Positions 41,432 through 50,027 of a stretch of DNA of 64,000 nucleotides are shown here, in pieces. Positions within the stretch are counted from its first letter, which is position 1. Every line of letters begins with the position of its first letter. The stretch comes from FEN-33 sp963768775 (GTDB lineage Archaea; Thermoplasmatota; Thermoplasmata; Methanomassiliicoccales; UBA472), in the NCBI GenBank assembly GCA_963768775.1, contig CAVYIY010000008.1:558001-622000 (forward strand), in the 5' to 3' direction. The notes below the pieces were generated by a model. It was not told the DNA's origin. It did no database searches and saw only the letters and a program-made list of their open reading frames with translations. A program made the translations under genes and the position numbers.

Positions 41432-43861
41432 TTATCTTCGTTTCCTTGGCACTAGGAAAGCGACTCCCACTAAAGCTATGATCACGATCGCTCCAATGCC
41501 AACATAGAGCAAAGCGTTGTCTGCTTGGGGTGATGCGCTTACTGTCAAAGAGCTTGTACCATTTCCAACTGCATTCCACGCCACTACATGATAGGTGTAA
41601 GTCGTCCCGACTGTGCCTGTCGGGTCCACACATTCCATTGTGGAGGCGTTCACGTTTACGAAGGGGATTGAATCCCGGTAGATTGTGTACCATCTAATCG
41701 GGCTGCCACCGGTCGACAATGGAGCCTGCCATGTGATGGTCACCCTGTTTGGACCAGGGGTCGCAATTACACCTGTTGGCGCTCCAGGCATTGTCATGGG
41801 TGTTTCGGAGATGGAGTTGCTTTGAGTGCTATTTCCGGCGGCATTATGCGCCATGACCGTGAAATTGTATTCCTGTCCATTGTTCAGACTTGTGATTATC
41901 GCCATTGTCGTTGTAGAGTGTGCAACATCGAGGCTTTCCTGATAGACGATATAGTAATCAATAGTTCTGCCGCCGTTGAAACCGGGGGTTGTCCAATTCA
42001 GTGTAACCTGCGCATTGCCGGCAATACTCCGGAGTCCGATTGGGGCGTTTGGGATCGTGAAAGGGATAGCAGACGCGACTATGGACTGAGGGCCCAAACC
42101 AGCAAGGTTGTGCGCGGCCACGGTGAAGGAGTAGGTCTGACCATTGCTTAGGCCAACGATAATAGCAGATGTCTGATTAGCATTATCGGGCAAAGCAACT
42201 CCATCCTTGTAAATAACGTAGTAATCGACCATGACGCCACCATCGTACGATGGCTCATTCCAATTTAGCGTTACCTCTGCATTGCCAGGGATAGCATAAA
42301 GTCCGGTCGGAGCGTCAGAAACTGTGAATGGCGTTGATGATACTGGGTCTGTCAGCGCCCCCTCTCCAAGAGCATTGACTGCGCTGATCCTGTACCAGTA
42401 GGTTTGCCCATTGGTCAGGTTGGTGTCAGTAAAACTTGTTATGGAGGGTGAGGCAAGCGCAGAATAGGGTCCAGCCTCCGTGAAAGAACGATAGACCGTG
42501 TAATTCGTGATGGCGCTACCACCGTTATCAGAAGGGGCAATCCATGCCAACCTAATGCTTCCATCACCATGGGTCGCAGTGAAGTCTTGAGGGGAGGAGG
42601 GCTTGCTTACTTCCCATGCAGAATGAAGAATGTAGTCTGCGTAGAAACAGAGGATGGCACGACCTGATGGATGAATCTTCATTCCGACCAAGTCGTACTG
42701 AGATCCACCTGTTGGATCGAAGACTGAATATTGCTTCAATCCCGTTGAGGTAAAGTGGGCGAGGACAAACCTATCCGATAACACGGTTGCACCCGTTGCA
42801 TTCAGGTGGCAATATGCTGCAAGATATGCCAGGGTTGGCCCAGATGGCCCAATAGTTACGAAGGACTGTTGCCCCACTCCGTAATCCGATGGTCCAGTTT
42901 GATCCTCTGGCTTTGGGATATCCATCGAATGCCAGGTAGAGCCATTCCCCCATGCAACCCTTATCCTTATGTTGTAAGCATCCAAATAGCTCGCATAGAT
43001 GGTTCCGTTACCTGAAATCGCCATGGAAACATATCTTCCAGTATTGTCTGTAGGATCAACCCTGACTGGCTGGCTCCATGAACCCTGGCCTGTTTTGTTA
43101 ATATAATAGAGGCGCTCTGTCCAGCCAGAGTCGGATATTACCGACACAAAGAGTATGTGGACTCTTCTGACCATTTGCTGCCCATCACTCGCAATCTCGA
43201 CTGCAACCTGAGAATATGTTGACGGGTTGGATGGCGATTGAAGAGTTTCATTAGTCCAGTGGCCGCTCGCATTGGTCGCATATTTCAATGAGCCATTGGT
43301 ACCATCATCATAGACGACGTGTATCACTCCGAGTGAATCAACGGCCATCGAGATTCTCCAGCCGACCGAATGACTATCTACCCCACCATTATCGATGACG
43401 TCGTAGGTCCAATTCCCTGCAATGTTACTTGCGCATTTCAGAATGCCGACATATTGTCTACCAGCATACTCGGCGTATTCCGCGTGGTAGGCTATGTGAA
43501 CATTACCCTGGAGGTCGACGCATATCGCAACTTGGTTCCCCACCGGATAATCCGCATTGCCCGACTCTAGAAGCGTCGCATTCCACGTTCCAGTCTTATC
43601 TGTGGCATACTTAAGACCACAGCTATACGCGTCGTAGTAGGCAATATAACAGAACCCTTCCGAATCGTTTGTCATAGAGAAAGCGTCTGGACTTCCCCAA
43701 TGGACATCAATTAAGCTCTCCTTCCAAGCTTGATTCTCTAGGGGTTGCGTCGATTCTGACTGAGCGGATAGCATATTCCAGGGCATCAAAATTAGAATAA
43801 GCAGAAGCGCGAAGACAACGCTCAGAATTTGTTTACTCAAGATTACCCGAATCATACTCAA
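41432..43861 (-). CDS. Large cell-surface protein with beta-propeller-like and four fibronectin III domains
   Basis: An 809-residue exported protein. Signal peptide about 1-33 (VFALLLILILMPWNMLSAQS). Residues about 45-435 hold repeated segments (VAICVDLQGNVHIAYHAEY, ISMAVDSLGVIHVVYDDG, VSMAISGNGTIYASYLDAY), the style of BNR/sialidase-like propeller blades. Four fibronectin III domains follow at about 440-785, each with the NGQTYWYRISAVN-type strand. A C-terminal membrane helix (787-803) and PRKRR anchor it. Many N-glycosylation sequons are present. Likely an adhesin or S-layer-associated protein. Such proteins are common in Thermoplasmatota and Methanosarcinales relatives. Confidence 0.85.
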   Translation of the reverse strand: MSMIRVILSKQILSVVFALLLILILMPWNMLSAQSESTQPLENQAWKESLIDVHWGSPDAFSMTNDSEGFCYIAYYDAYSCGLKYATDKTGTWNATLLESGNADYPVGNQVAICVDLQGNVHIAYHAEYAEYAGRQYVGILKCASNIAGNWTYDVIDNGGVDSHSVGWRISMAVDSLGVIHVVYDDGTNGSLKYATNASGHWTNETLQSPSNPSTYSQVAVEIASDGQQMVRRVHILFVSVISDSGWTERLYYINKTGQGSWSQPVRVDPTDNTGRYVSMAISGNGTIYASYLDAYNIRIRVAWGNGSTWHSMDIPKPEDQTGPSDYGVGQQSFVTIGPSGPTLAYLAAYCHLNATGATVLSDRFVLAHFTSTGLKQYSVFDPTGGSQYDLVGMKIHPSGRAILCFYADYILHSAWEVSKPSSPQDFTATHGDGSIRLAWIAPSDNGGSAITNYTVYRSFTEAGPYSALASPSITSFTDTNLTNGQTYWYRISAVNALGEGALTDPVSSTPFTVSDAPTGLYAIPGNAEVTLNWNEPSYDGGVMVDYYVIYKDGVALPDNANQTSAIIVGLSNGQTYSFTVAAHNLAGLGPQSIVASAIPFTIPNAPIGLRSIAGNAQVTLNWTTPGFNGGRTIDYYIVYQESLDVAHSTTTMAIITSLNNGQEYNFTVMAHNAAGNSTQSNSISETPMTMPGAPTGVIATPGPNRVTITWQAPLSTGGSPIRWYTIYRDSIPFVNVNASTMECVDPTGTVGTTYTYHVVAWNAVGNGTSSLTVSASPQADNALLYVGIGAIVIIALVGVAFLVPRKRR

Positions 43862-44151
43862 TGAAAAGTCTAGACGGAATTTGGCAATTTATGCTTATCT
43901 ACCTTCTAGACTTCAGTTCAATTTAAAAACGCCTATTATTAATATATAATGGAGAGTGGGTGAAGTCTTAAGGCTTAATATTCAGGCTATACTGTAATTA
44001 ATGGTAAGTTCGGTCTATTGTTTAGTTAACAAGTCACTAAGAATTATTCGCAGTTGGGCATTCTCTTCGAATAAGGCTAGAACAGTGCTGGGAGCGCTTG
44101 TATTACTTAATTAAAGGGCGTATACAAACTTGAAAACCAATAACTTGTAAG
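43862..44151. other. AT-rich gap of 290 bases
   Basis: Upstream of the surface-protein gene. TTAATATATAAT near 43938 could be a promoter element. No coding frame. Confidence 0.35.
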
Positions 44152-44523
44152 TTAGGAGGAGTTGCAAACAGCTATCCTCTCCTTGACCTTCCTGTAAACT
44201 TTGAACGGCTCCTCGCTCCTTACCTTCTTCTTGAGTTCATGCAGCGTGCCTTTGCTGAAGCCACTCTCCTTCAAATCGGAATAGGTTAGGTCAAGAATGT
44301 GCGATCTCGTTGCCTCCGAATCATCTCGAATGAGGTTGGGGGAAGGATTGGCAAAATCGATTGTCTTTCTATCTCCTTCAATGAATCTCGCCATCTCTCC
44401 GGCCTTTGATGCAATAACGTAACCCCATTCCCAATTCTTTCCTTTGTATCGTGTCTTGGAGGTGAATCTAGCATCAAGCAGCCCGATCAGCTTCTTCACT
44501 CCTTCGACATAACTCAATGCCAA
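44152..44523 (-). CDS. Hypothetical protein, 123 residues, coupled to the second RHH gene
   Basis: No family recognised with confidence. It has a helical basic character, with the segment YKGKNWEWGYVIASKAGEMA and a C-terminal half rich in Lys/Glu (SKGTLHELKKKVRSEEPFKV). It starts 1 base after the stop of the RHH paralogue, so the two are one operon. This type of small protein is frequent in archaeal integrated elements (inference). Confidence 0.55.
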   Translation of the reverse strand: MALSYVEGVKKLIGLLDARFTSKTRYKGKNWEWGYVIASKAGEMARFIEGDRKTIDFANPSPNLIRDDSEATRSHILDLTYSDLKESGFSKGTLHELKKKVRSEEPFKVYRKVKERIAVCNSS

Positions 44524-44524
44524 C

Positions 44525-44953
44525 TCATTTCGACTTGTCTCTTGTTGGTCTCTCCCCTTTCATGACCGTGCAGGGACTCGAACCGATTGGTGCACGGCAG
44601 CCATCGTGCAGCACCTGGGGACAGCAGTTCACCCTGAAATTGTCCTGAGCAACTTCCCTGAGTTGCTCATCCGAGACCGCCACCTCCTCGCCGCATGAAA
44701 CACAATTCGCGTAGATAGCGAATTTCTTCTTCGCTATTTGATAACCTTTTAAGAGTCCTCGGCTGTGTGCCGATTGTAAATCCGTTTGCTCGACGTCGAA
44801 AGCTCTTCGAAGGAACTCTCCTATCGATTCGCCTTCAGCCGCTATTAGATCCTTGACCCTTTCATAATCTTCTCGCGGAACCCGAAAAGAAATCACCGGA
44901 TTTGCCTCTTCGTACCGGCCTTTTCTCGCCGATGTCGGTTTTCCTTTCACCAT
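44525..44953 (-). CDS. Ribbon-helix-helix protein with cysteine motif, paralogue 2
   Basis: A 142-residue paralogue of the protein at 39535. Ribbon-helix-helix about 20-58 (VISFRVPREDYERVKDLIAA, GEFLRRAFDVE), then a basic helix (HSRGLLKGYQIAKKKFAIYA), then CVSCGEE and further cysteines (VNCCPQVLHDGC), a probable zinc domain. The three-part plan is shared with paralogue 1. Upstream repeats are shared as well, though the rest of the two loci differs. Probably a DNA-binding autoregulator. Confidence 0.75.
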   Translation of the reverse strand: MVKGKPTSARKGRYEEANPVISFRVPREDYERVKDLIAAEGESIGEFLRRAFDVEQTDLQSAHSRGLLKGYQIAKKKFAIYANCVSCGEEVAVSDEQLREVAQDNFRVNCCPQVLHDGCRAPIGSSPCTVMKGERPTRDKSK

Positions 44954-45276
44954 GTTTGATCAACTCCGTCGATTCACACGAATTTTACCCTCATCCCCAA
45001 CGATATCCAACGAGAATTGTCCCTGTATACTTCGCCGTATACGGGCCGTAAACAGCTTTGATGCGGCGATGATGTGCCACGTAAACGTTTCTTCGCGGTA
45101 TTCCCGAGTGCATGTAAACGTATCATGTAAACGGAGTTCGATTCCATGCATAATTCCTTTGACTTAAGCGATTTCAACCGAGGCTTAAGCGCAGACCTTC
45201 CTTTGTCTTGAGGTCTCCGACTGCAATTCACCAAGGTTGGAACAGGCATCCCCCTAAAAGGAAGCGGTCTCAAGCT
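44954..45276. other. Control region between RHH paralogue 2 and the integrase
   Basis: A 323-base stretch holding the CGTTTAC repeats (45048-45133) and the integrase 3' end side. No coding frame is convincing. Confidence 0.45.
45048..45133 (-). promoter_or_regulatory. Four GTTTAC repeats upstream of RHH paralogue 2
   Basis: On the minus strand CGTTTAC lies at 45127-45133, 45114-45120 and 45081-45087, and TGTTTAC at 45048-45054. The spacings are 13, 33 and 33 bases; 33 is three helical turns. Orientation toward the gene matches that of the repeats ahead of paralogue 1. Confidence 0.65.
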
Positions 45277-46251
45277 TCATCTTACCCCTAATTGTGGAAT
45301 GCATTTCAGGTAGGCCATGCGTACTTGCTCCTCGTCCAAGTGGTAGTAGATATCGATGGCCTCCTTGCGCACATCTCCCCTCAGCTCTTGGACCATTTCC
45401 CTGGGCATGCCATTTCGCATTAGGTAGGTGGTATTCCAGTGCCTTAGGCAATGTGGCGTGAAGTGATCCTCCAGCCGATCCGAACTCTCATTATGCAACC
45501 CGATGCGCGCCGCATGCCTTGTCACTGCATAATAGACCCCGTTGCGGTCCAGCCTCCCGCCGGCTTCGGTAATGAAGAGTGAGTCAACGCCCTCTCGGGC
45601 ATATCGTTTCCGTACTTCAAGCCACTCACAGAGCACCCGGGCACACTCCTCGTCAAAGAATACAATCCTATTGGAGCGCTTGGCCTTGTGTTTCAGTTCG
45701 ATCTTGAGACCGACCAGGTCTACGTCACCAATGTCAATCGTGATCAACTCCCCTCTCCTGACGCCAGTTTTTGCCAGCAGAATGATTATAGCCCTATCTC
45801 GTGGGACCATGATGGAATCTATCAGCCCCCGCAGCTGTTCGGAATCGACGAGCTTGCGCTTCTGGGCATCAGAGTTATCGCTCTTATAGCGGCGTAGGTA
45901 CCGTTTCCTCACCGATAGGGCGATGTTCGCCTCTATAAGACCTTCATATACCAGGTAGTCCAAGAAGGAGGAGACTGCCGACAGATGATTCTCGACAGTC
46001 GCCCTCCTATTGCCGCGTTCTTGGTTCAGGAGGCGAATATAGTCGCGGATGGCATCTCTATCAATCCCCTCGATGTCCTCGATTCCCATGCTCTTCAAGT
46101 GACACTGGAAGTCAAGGAGCATCGACCGATACGAACGGACTGTTCCCATCGTCATCGTCCGCAGGTCGCAATCCTCGAGAAATGCGTTTATGGCGTCTTG
46201 CATTCTTGGCTGCAATGATCGAGCGCTTTGAGATCTTCTTTTTTGCTCCAA
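45277..46251 (-). CDS. Tyrosine recombinase (phage-type integrase)
   Basis: A 324-residue integrase. N-terminal SAM-like core-binding domain about 15-110. Catalytic residues: Arg in TGVRRGELI, a Lys in KHKAKRSNR, HxxR in PHCLRHWNTTYL, and the Tyr in EAIDIYYHLDEE near the end. I accept the TTG at 46251 because GGTGAGG lies 7 bases ahead; the ATG at 46203 lacks a ribosome site. Its first 140 bases overlap the end of the RHH/coiled-coil gene in another frame. Its position beside tRNA-Leu suggests it integrated, or once integrated, an element. It could also be a resident Xer-type enzyme. Confidence 0.85.
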   Translation of the reverse strand: MEQKRRSQSARSLQPRMQDAINAFLEDCDLRTMTMGTVRSYRSMLLDFQCHLKSMGIEDIEGIDRDAIRDYIRLLNQERGNRRATVENHLSAVSSFLDYLVYEGLIEANIALSVRKRYLRRYKSDNSDAQKRKLVDSEQLRGLIDSIMVPRDRAIIILLAKTGVRRGELITIDIGDVDLVGLKIELKHKAKRSNRIVFFDEECARVLCEWLEVRKRYAREGVDSLFITEAGGRLDRNGVYYAVTRHAARIGLHNESSDRLEDHFTPHCLRHWNTTYLMRNGMPREMVQELRGDVRKEAIDIYYHLDEEQVRMAYLKCIPQLGVR

Positions 46252-46792
46252 TTCTGCACCTCACCGTTTCGAAGTCTCCATCGATGATCCCCAGGTTTTT
46301 GAGTTGGTCCATTACGATCGCTAACCGTTTCATGTCTTCTGCGTTTGAAACACTTAATCCAAGCGCCGGGGGGATCTCTACCACTCTCCAAGCAACGCGA
46401 TGGTGGAATAGGTCAATCAGACTGCGCTGAAGTTTCTCATCTCCACTGGACTCCACCACTGTATTTAGGGCATCTCTATAGTCTGCCAGCGATTTTTCTG
46501 ACTTTGCCAACAGATGCTTCAGCGTCTCCTTCTCCTGGCTCTCGGCGGCCAGCTCCCTTATGGTTTGATCCAACCGAGCCTCAAGCTCCTTCTTCGGGCT
46601 GATCCCCATCGGATTCCGACGCATGGCATCATCGATAAGCTCGACGAGAAAGCGAGATAATGACATTTCATGACTCTCCGCCTCCTTCTTCCAATTGGCC
46701 AACATTTCCTCTGTTGGCGCATAGATCCAGACAGATCTCGCCTTGATTGTTTTGGTCTTCCCCAAATCGGGTCTTCCCTTACTCGGAGACAC
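46112..46792 (-). CDS. Ribbon-helix-helix-like protein with coiled coil, upstream of the integrase
   Basis: A 226-residue protein from a GTG at 46792. The N-terminal part (ARSVWIYAPTEEMLANWKK, MSLSRFLVELIDDAMRR) fits a ribbon-helix-helix fold. A coiled coil covers about 68-115 (LEARLDQTIRELAAESQEKE). The C-terminal part is basic, then acidic (PADDDDGNS). It overlaps the integrase gene by 140 bases in a different frame, so the two are translationally linked, or one end is misread. Likely a partner (excision or regulation) of the integrase (inference). Confidence 0.65.
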   Translation of the reverse strand: MSPSKGRPDLGKTKTIKARSVWIYAPTEEMLANWKKEAESHEMSLSRFLVELIDDAMRRNPMGISPKKELEARLDQTIRELAAESQEKETLKHLLAKSEKSLADYRDALNTVVESSGDEKLQRSLIDLFHHRVAWRVVEIPPALGLSVSNAEDMKRLAIVMDQLKNLGIIDGDFETVRCRIGAKKKISKRSIIAAKNARRHKRISRGLRPADDDDGNSPFVSVDAP

Positions 46793-46840
46793 AACCCTTG
46801 ATATTCATCTGGCTATTAAAAGTTTACTGGCAATTAAAGT

Positions 46841-46923
46841 GCGGGGGGAGGGATTTGAACCCTTGAACCACTAAGGACAGAATCTTAAGTCCTGCGCCGT
46901 TGGCCAGGCTTGGCTACCCCCGC
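46841..46923 (-). tRNA. trnL: tRNA-Leu (anticodon UAA)
   Basis: The minus strand folds as a class II tRNA. The acceptor stem is GCGGGGG/CCCCCGC, the D arm GCCAAGCCTGGC, the anticodon loop CTTAAGA with anticodon TAA, a long variable arm follows, and the T loop is TTCAAAT. It lies 48 bases upstream of the integrase pair and could be the integration site. No intron is evident. Confidence 0.92.
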
Positions 46924-46985
46924 CTAGAGACGCTCATGGCCTGAACGATATTTGCATTTTGCCATGAGTCCGGACGTTACCCGAC

Positions 46986-48326
46986 TCAATTCTCCCGATC
47001 GCGGATCATCTTCCCCAGGCGCTGCTCGATGATCTCCTCGAGCGTCGGCCGACCGATCTCATCGAGCTCATAATACACTCGCACGATCGGAACCTTCACC
47101 TTGATGACCCGACGGAGGTCCACCGGGGTGCCGGACACGACCACGTCGCATCCCGAGAGATTGATGGTCTGCTCCAGCTCGCTCACCTGTTCCTTGCTGT
47201 AACCCATGGCCGGCAGCAGATTTCCGATGTGCCTGTACTTCGCGAAGGTAGCGGCGATGGAGCCAACGGCGTGGGGACGGGGGTCGATGATCTCGGCCGC
47301 CCCATAGTCCTGCGCCGCTATCGTGCCAGCGCCGTAAGCCATTCCGCCATGGGTCACGGTCGGCCCGTCCTCCACCACCAGCACCCTCTTCCCCTTGATC
47401 ATCTTCGGGTCGTCGACCATGATCGGCGAGGCGGCCTCGATTATGAGCGCTCTCGGATTAAGCCGCGCGACGTTCTCCTTGACGGTCAGGATGTTCTGCC
47501 GATCTGCCGTCTGCACCTTGTTGATGATGATGACATCCGCCATGCGCACGTTCGTCTCCCCCGGATGGTAGGAGATCTCGTGGCCCGGCCGATGCGGGTC
47601 CGCCATCGTGATGTACAGGTCCGATCGATAGAACGACGTATCGTTGTTCCCGCCGTCCCAGACGATCACATCCGCCTCCTTCTCCGCTTCCCGCAGGATG
47701 CGCTCGTAGTCCACGCCAGCATAGACGACGATGCCCTTGTCGATGAGCGGCTCGTACTCCTCTCTCTCCTCGATGGTGCACTCGAACCGGTCCATGTCGG
47801 CGTAGGTAGCGAAGCGCTGCACCGTCTGCTTGACCAAGTCCCCGTAAGGCATCGGATGCCTCACCGCCACCACATCCAGCCCCTTGGCGCGGAGAATCTT
47901 GCAGATCTTCCTGGTGGTCTGGCTCTTGCCGGAGCCGGTGCGCACCGCGCATACCGATATCACGGGGACCTTGGAGCGGAGAACGATCTTCTGATTGCCC
48001 ATGAGCCGGAAGTCGGCGCCGTTGGCCAGGACCAGCGAGGCCTTGTGCATCAGGTCCATGTGAGAGATGTCGCTGTAGGCGAAGACGACCTGCTCCACGC
48101 CAAGCTCGCGTATCAGATCCGGCAGCTGTTCCTCCGCCACGATCCGGATGCCATTGGGGTAGAGCTTGCCCGCCAGCTCGGGAGGGTATCTCCTTCCCTC
48201 GATGTTCGGTATCTGGGTGGCGGTGAACGCGACCACCTCGTGATGCTCGTCGTCCCGGAAATAGGTGTTGAAATTGTGGAAATCCCTTCCCGCCGCCCCC
48301 ATGATGATGACCTTACTGCGCTTCAT
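46986..48326 (-). CDS. Cyclic 2,3-diphosphoglycerate synthetase-like P-loop protein
   Basis: A 446-residue protein of the family annotated as cyclic 2,3-diphosphoglycerate synthetase. It begins VIIMGAAGRDFHNFNTYFRD, has the family segment PNIEGRRYPPELAG, and a P-loop at CAVRTGSGKSQTTRK near 133. A DGGNNDTSF motif and INKVQTAD (a G4-like NKxD variant) are present. The authentic enzyme condenses 2,3-diphosphoglycerate into a cyclic osmolyte in some thermophilic methanogens. Many relatives exist in organisms without it, so function here is open. ATG at 48326 (MKRSKVII) is preferred. Confidence 0.8.
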   Translation of the reverse strand: MKRSKVIIMGAAGRDFHNFNTYFRDDEHHEVVAFTATQIPNIEGRRYPPELAGKLYPNGIRIVAEEQLPDLIRELGVEQVVFAYSDISHMDLMHKASLVLANGADFRLMGNQKIVLRSKVPVISVCAVRTGSGKSQTTRKICKILRAKGLDVVAVRHPMPYGDLVKQTVQRFATYADMDRFECTIEEREEYEPLIDKGIVVYAGVDYERILREAEKEADVIVWDGGNNDTSFYRSDLYITMADPHRPGHEISYHPGETNVRMADVIIINKVQTADRQNILTVKENVARLNPRALIIEAASPIMVDDPKMIKGKRVLVVEDGPTVTHGGMAYGAGTIAAQDYGAAEIIDPRPHAVGSIAATFAKYRHIGNLLPAMGYSKEQVSELEQTINLSGCDVVVSGTPVDLRRVIKVKVPIVRVYYELDEIGRPTLEEIIEQRLGKMIRDREN

Positions 48327-48454
48327 ACGGACCACCAGCAAAACCATTGCCACTGGCTCTATATTTCAGTTATGTGTCGATGGTTAGCAATCGACGATAT
48401 CTGCCAGAAGGCGCCTCAGAAAATTATCTATGCTAATATATCATTCAACCATCG

Positions 48455-48907
48455 ATGGCCTACAAGATTCCCAAGGCCGACGTGCTCGCCGAAGCTATTC
48501 AAGCGGCCTTGAAGGAGCAGTCCACGGTCGTCTCACAAAACCGTTTTGCCCAGCTCGTCAACGAGAAGCTGAAGTTGATGGATCCGGAGTACACCGCCTC
48601 GGAGGAGCGCATCCGCCGCATGGCGTTATTTCGCAAGCTGGCAAAGGTGGAGATCCAGACACGGGAAGCGGAGGAGAAGAGCCGGAACGTTCGCTGCCCG
48701 GTGTGCGGCTCGAAGACCAGGCGCATCCAGAACGAGACGGTTTACGGGGGTAAGGTCACCCTGGGCTACAAGTGCCGCGCCTGCGGCTACTGGACCGGGA
48801 TGAAGCGCCGCGTGCCGACGCGATACATCTTCTATGGGGATGGGACGAAGTTCCCCGCGCCTGACGAGTCCGTACGGCCGTTGGACCAGACACCGGCGCA
48901 GCAGTAG
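48455..48907 (+). CDS. Conserved archaeal protein with C-terminal zinc ribbon
   Basis: A 150-residue protein. The helical N-terminus (IPKADVLAEAIQAALKEQST, FAQLVNEKLK) resembles a winged-helix or HTH domain. A zinc ribbon lies at about 80-112 (CPVCGSK and CRACGYW). A TATA-like TAATATATC at about 48435 suggests a near-leaderless transcript. Probably a DNA- or RNA-binding housekeeping protein. CooT and CooC follow on the same strand after a separate promoter. Confidence 0.75.
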   Translation: MAYKIPKADVLAEAIQAALKEQSTVVSQNRFAQLVNEKLKLMDPEYTASEERIRRMALFRKLAKVEIQTREAEEKSRNVRCPVCGSKTRRIQNETVYGGKVTLGYKCRACGYWTGMKRRVPTRYIFYGDGTKFPAPDESVRPLDQTPAQQ

Positions 48908-48928
48908 CCGTCGATGCGCCGCGGCCAG

Positions 48929-48940
48929 TTTTTATATACC
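48929..48940 (+). promoter_or_regulatory. TATA box of cooT-cooC
   Basis: TTTTTATATACC lies about 22-30 bases ahead of the cooT ATG (48962), the spacing of a leaderless archaeal transcript. Confidence 0.6.
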
Positions 48941-48961
48941 TTCTGAAGGCTCGCATGATTC

Positions 48962-49153
48962 ATGTGCGAATCGACTGTGTTCCTAGAGGACGAGGAAGGA
49001 GCTCACGAGGCCATGAAGGAGGTGGCACGCATCATCATGGAGGGCAAGAACGCCGTCTGCACCGACATCTTAGGCGAGCGCGTCGTCCTCAAGAACGTCA
49101 AGCTGAAAGAGGCGAACCTGCTCAGCCACGGCATCGTCTTCGTGAGGAATTGA
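48962..49153 (+). CDS. cooT: CooT-family nickel-binding protein
   Basis: A 63-residue protein beginning MCESTVFLEDEEGA. The MC start followed by a small beta-barrel (VCTDILGERVVLKNVKLKEA, LLSHGIVFV) fits the CooT family; Cys2 is the nickel ligand in the characterised homologue. CooT helps mature nickel CO dehydrogenase. It lies 1 base before cooC, and acetyl-CoA synthase is 10 kb downstream. Confidence 0.82.
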   Translation: MCESTVFLEDEEGAHEAMKEVARIIMEGKNAVCTDILGERVVLKNVKLKEANLLSHGIVFVRN

Positions 49154-49154
49154 G

Positions 49155-49944
49155 ATGCCGTTGAAAATCGCCATCTCCGGCAAGGGCGGGGTGGGGAAGA
49201 CCACCATTGCCGCGCTCCTGGCCAGGATGTATGCCAGGGAGGGCATGAAGGTCCTGGCGGTCGACGCGGACCCATCGCCGTCGCTCATGACCGCGGTGGG
49301 CATCCCAGAGAAGAAGCGGGAGAAGGCCAAGCCGCTGGCTTTGATGTACGACCTGATCGAGGAGCGGACCGGGGTCCGGCCCGGGCAGTGCGCCCGGAGG
49401 GCTGTTCCGGATGAACCCTCAGGTCGGCGACCTGATGGAGAACTATTCCGTGGAGGGGCCGGACAAGGTCGAGGTGCTGCTTCTCGGGACCATCAAGAGG
49501 GCGGGCGAGGGCTGCTTCTGCCCCGAATCGACGCTGCTCAAGAGGGTAATGGACCACCTGCTGCTGGAGGAGGACGAGGTCGTCATCATGGACATGGAGG
49601 CGGGCCTGGAGCACTTGGGTAGGGGAACGGCGCGCTCGGTCGACGTCATGCTCATCGTGGTTGAGCCCGGCACTCGCTCCTTGGACACAGCGGAGAACAT
49701 CCAACGCATGGCGAAGGAGCTGGGCATTCTCAGGATATACGCGGTGGCGAACAAGGTCTCCAGCGATGACGAGAGGAAGAAGATTAAGGAGCGCCTGGAC
49801 GCCATGGGATTGCCGCTGCTGGCCATCATCCCGAAGAACGAAGGATTGGTGACGGCCGACTTGAACGGGACGCCGGTGATCGACGCTCCCAACATCCAGC
49901 CGGTCATTGCCGCGGTAACGGAGCTAAAAGCCGATCTTTGTTGA
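49155..49944 (+). CDS. cooC: CooC-type nickel-insertion ATPase, interrupted by a frameshift
   Basis: Two frames together give a complete MinD-like ATPase of about 260 residues. It has the deviant Walker A SGKGGVGKTT at residues 8-17, the nickel-binding CxC (GEGCFCPES), a Walker B-type VVIMDMEAGLEHLGRGT and the later NKVSS motif. The shift lies near 49399, where GCGCCCGGAGGGC appears to carry one extra C; removing it joins QCAGGLFRMNPQVGD. CooC loads nickel into the C-cluster of CODH or the A-cluster of acetyl-CoA synthase. Here the ACS is the likely client (inference). Confidence 0.8.
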
Positions 49945-50027
49945 TTAAAACCACCCCTCCCTGACTGCTAGCGCCAGGTCTCATTGAATAATAAAAATAA
50001 TGGGGGGCGTCCCCGCCCCTTTGGTGT

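Noticed and set aside
44564..44590. A tRNA 3'-end-like sequence (GGTTCGAGTCCCTGCAC on the minus strand) inside the second RHH gene
   Set aside because: The T-arm stem does not pair and no other tRNA parts are nearby; the stretch is coding for the RHH protein C-terminus.
47229..48512. A 427-codon plus-strand frame opposite the cyclic-2,3-DPG synthetase-like gene
   Set aside because: Composition is Arg/Asp/His-heavy with no recognisable domain; the minus-strand gene is unambiguous.
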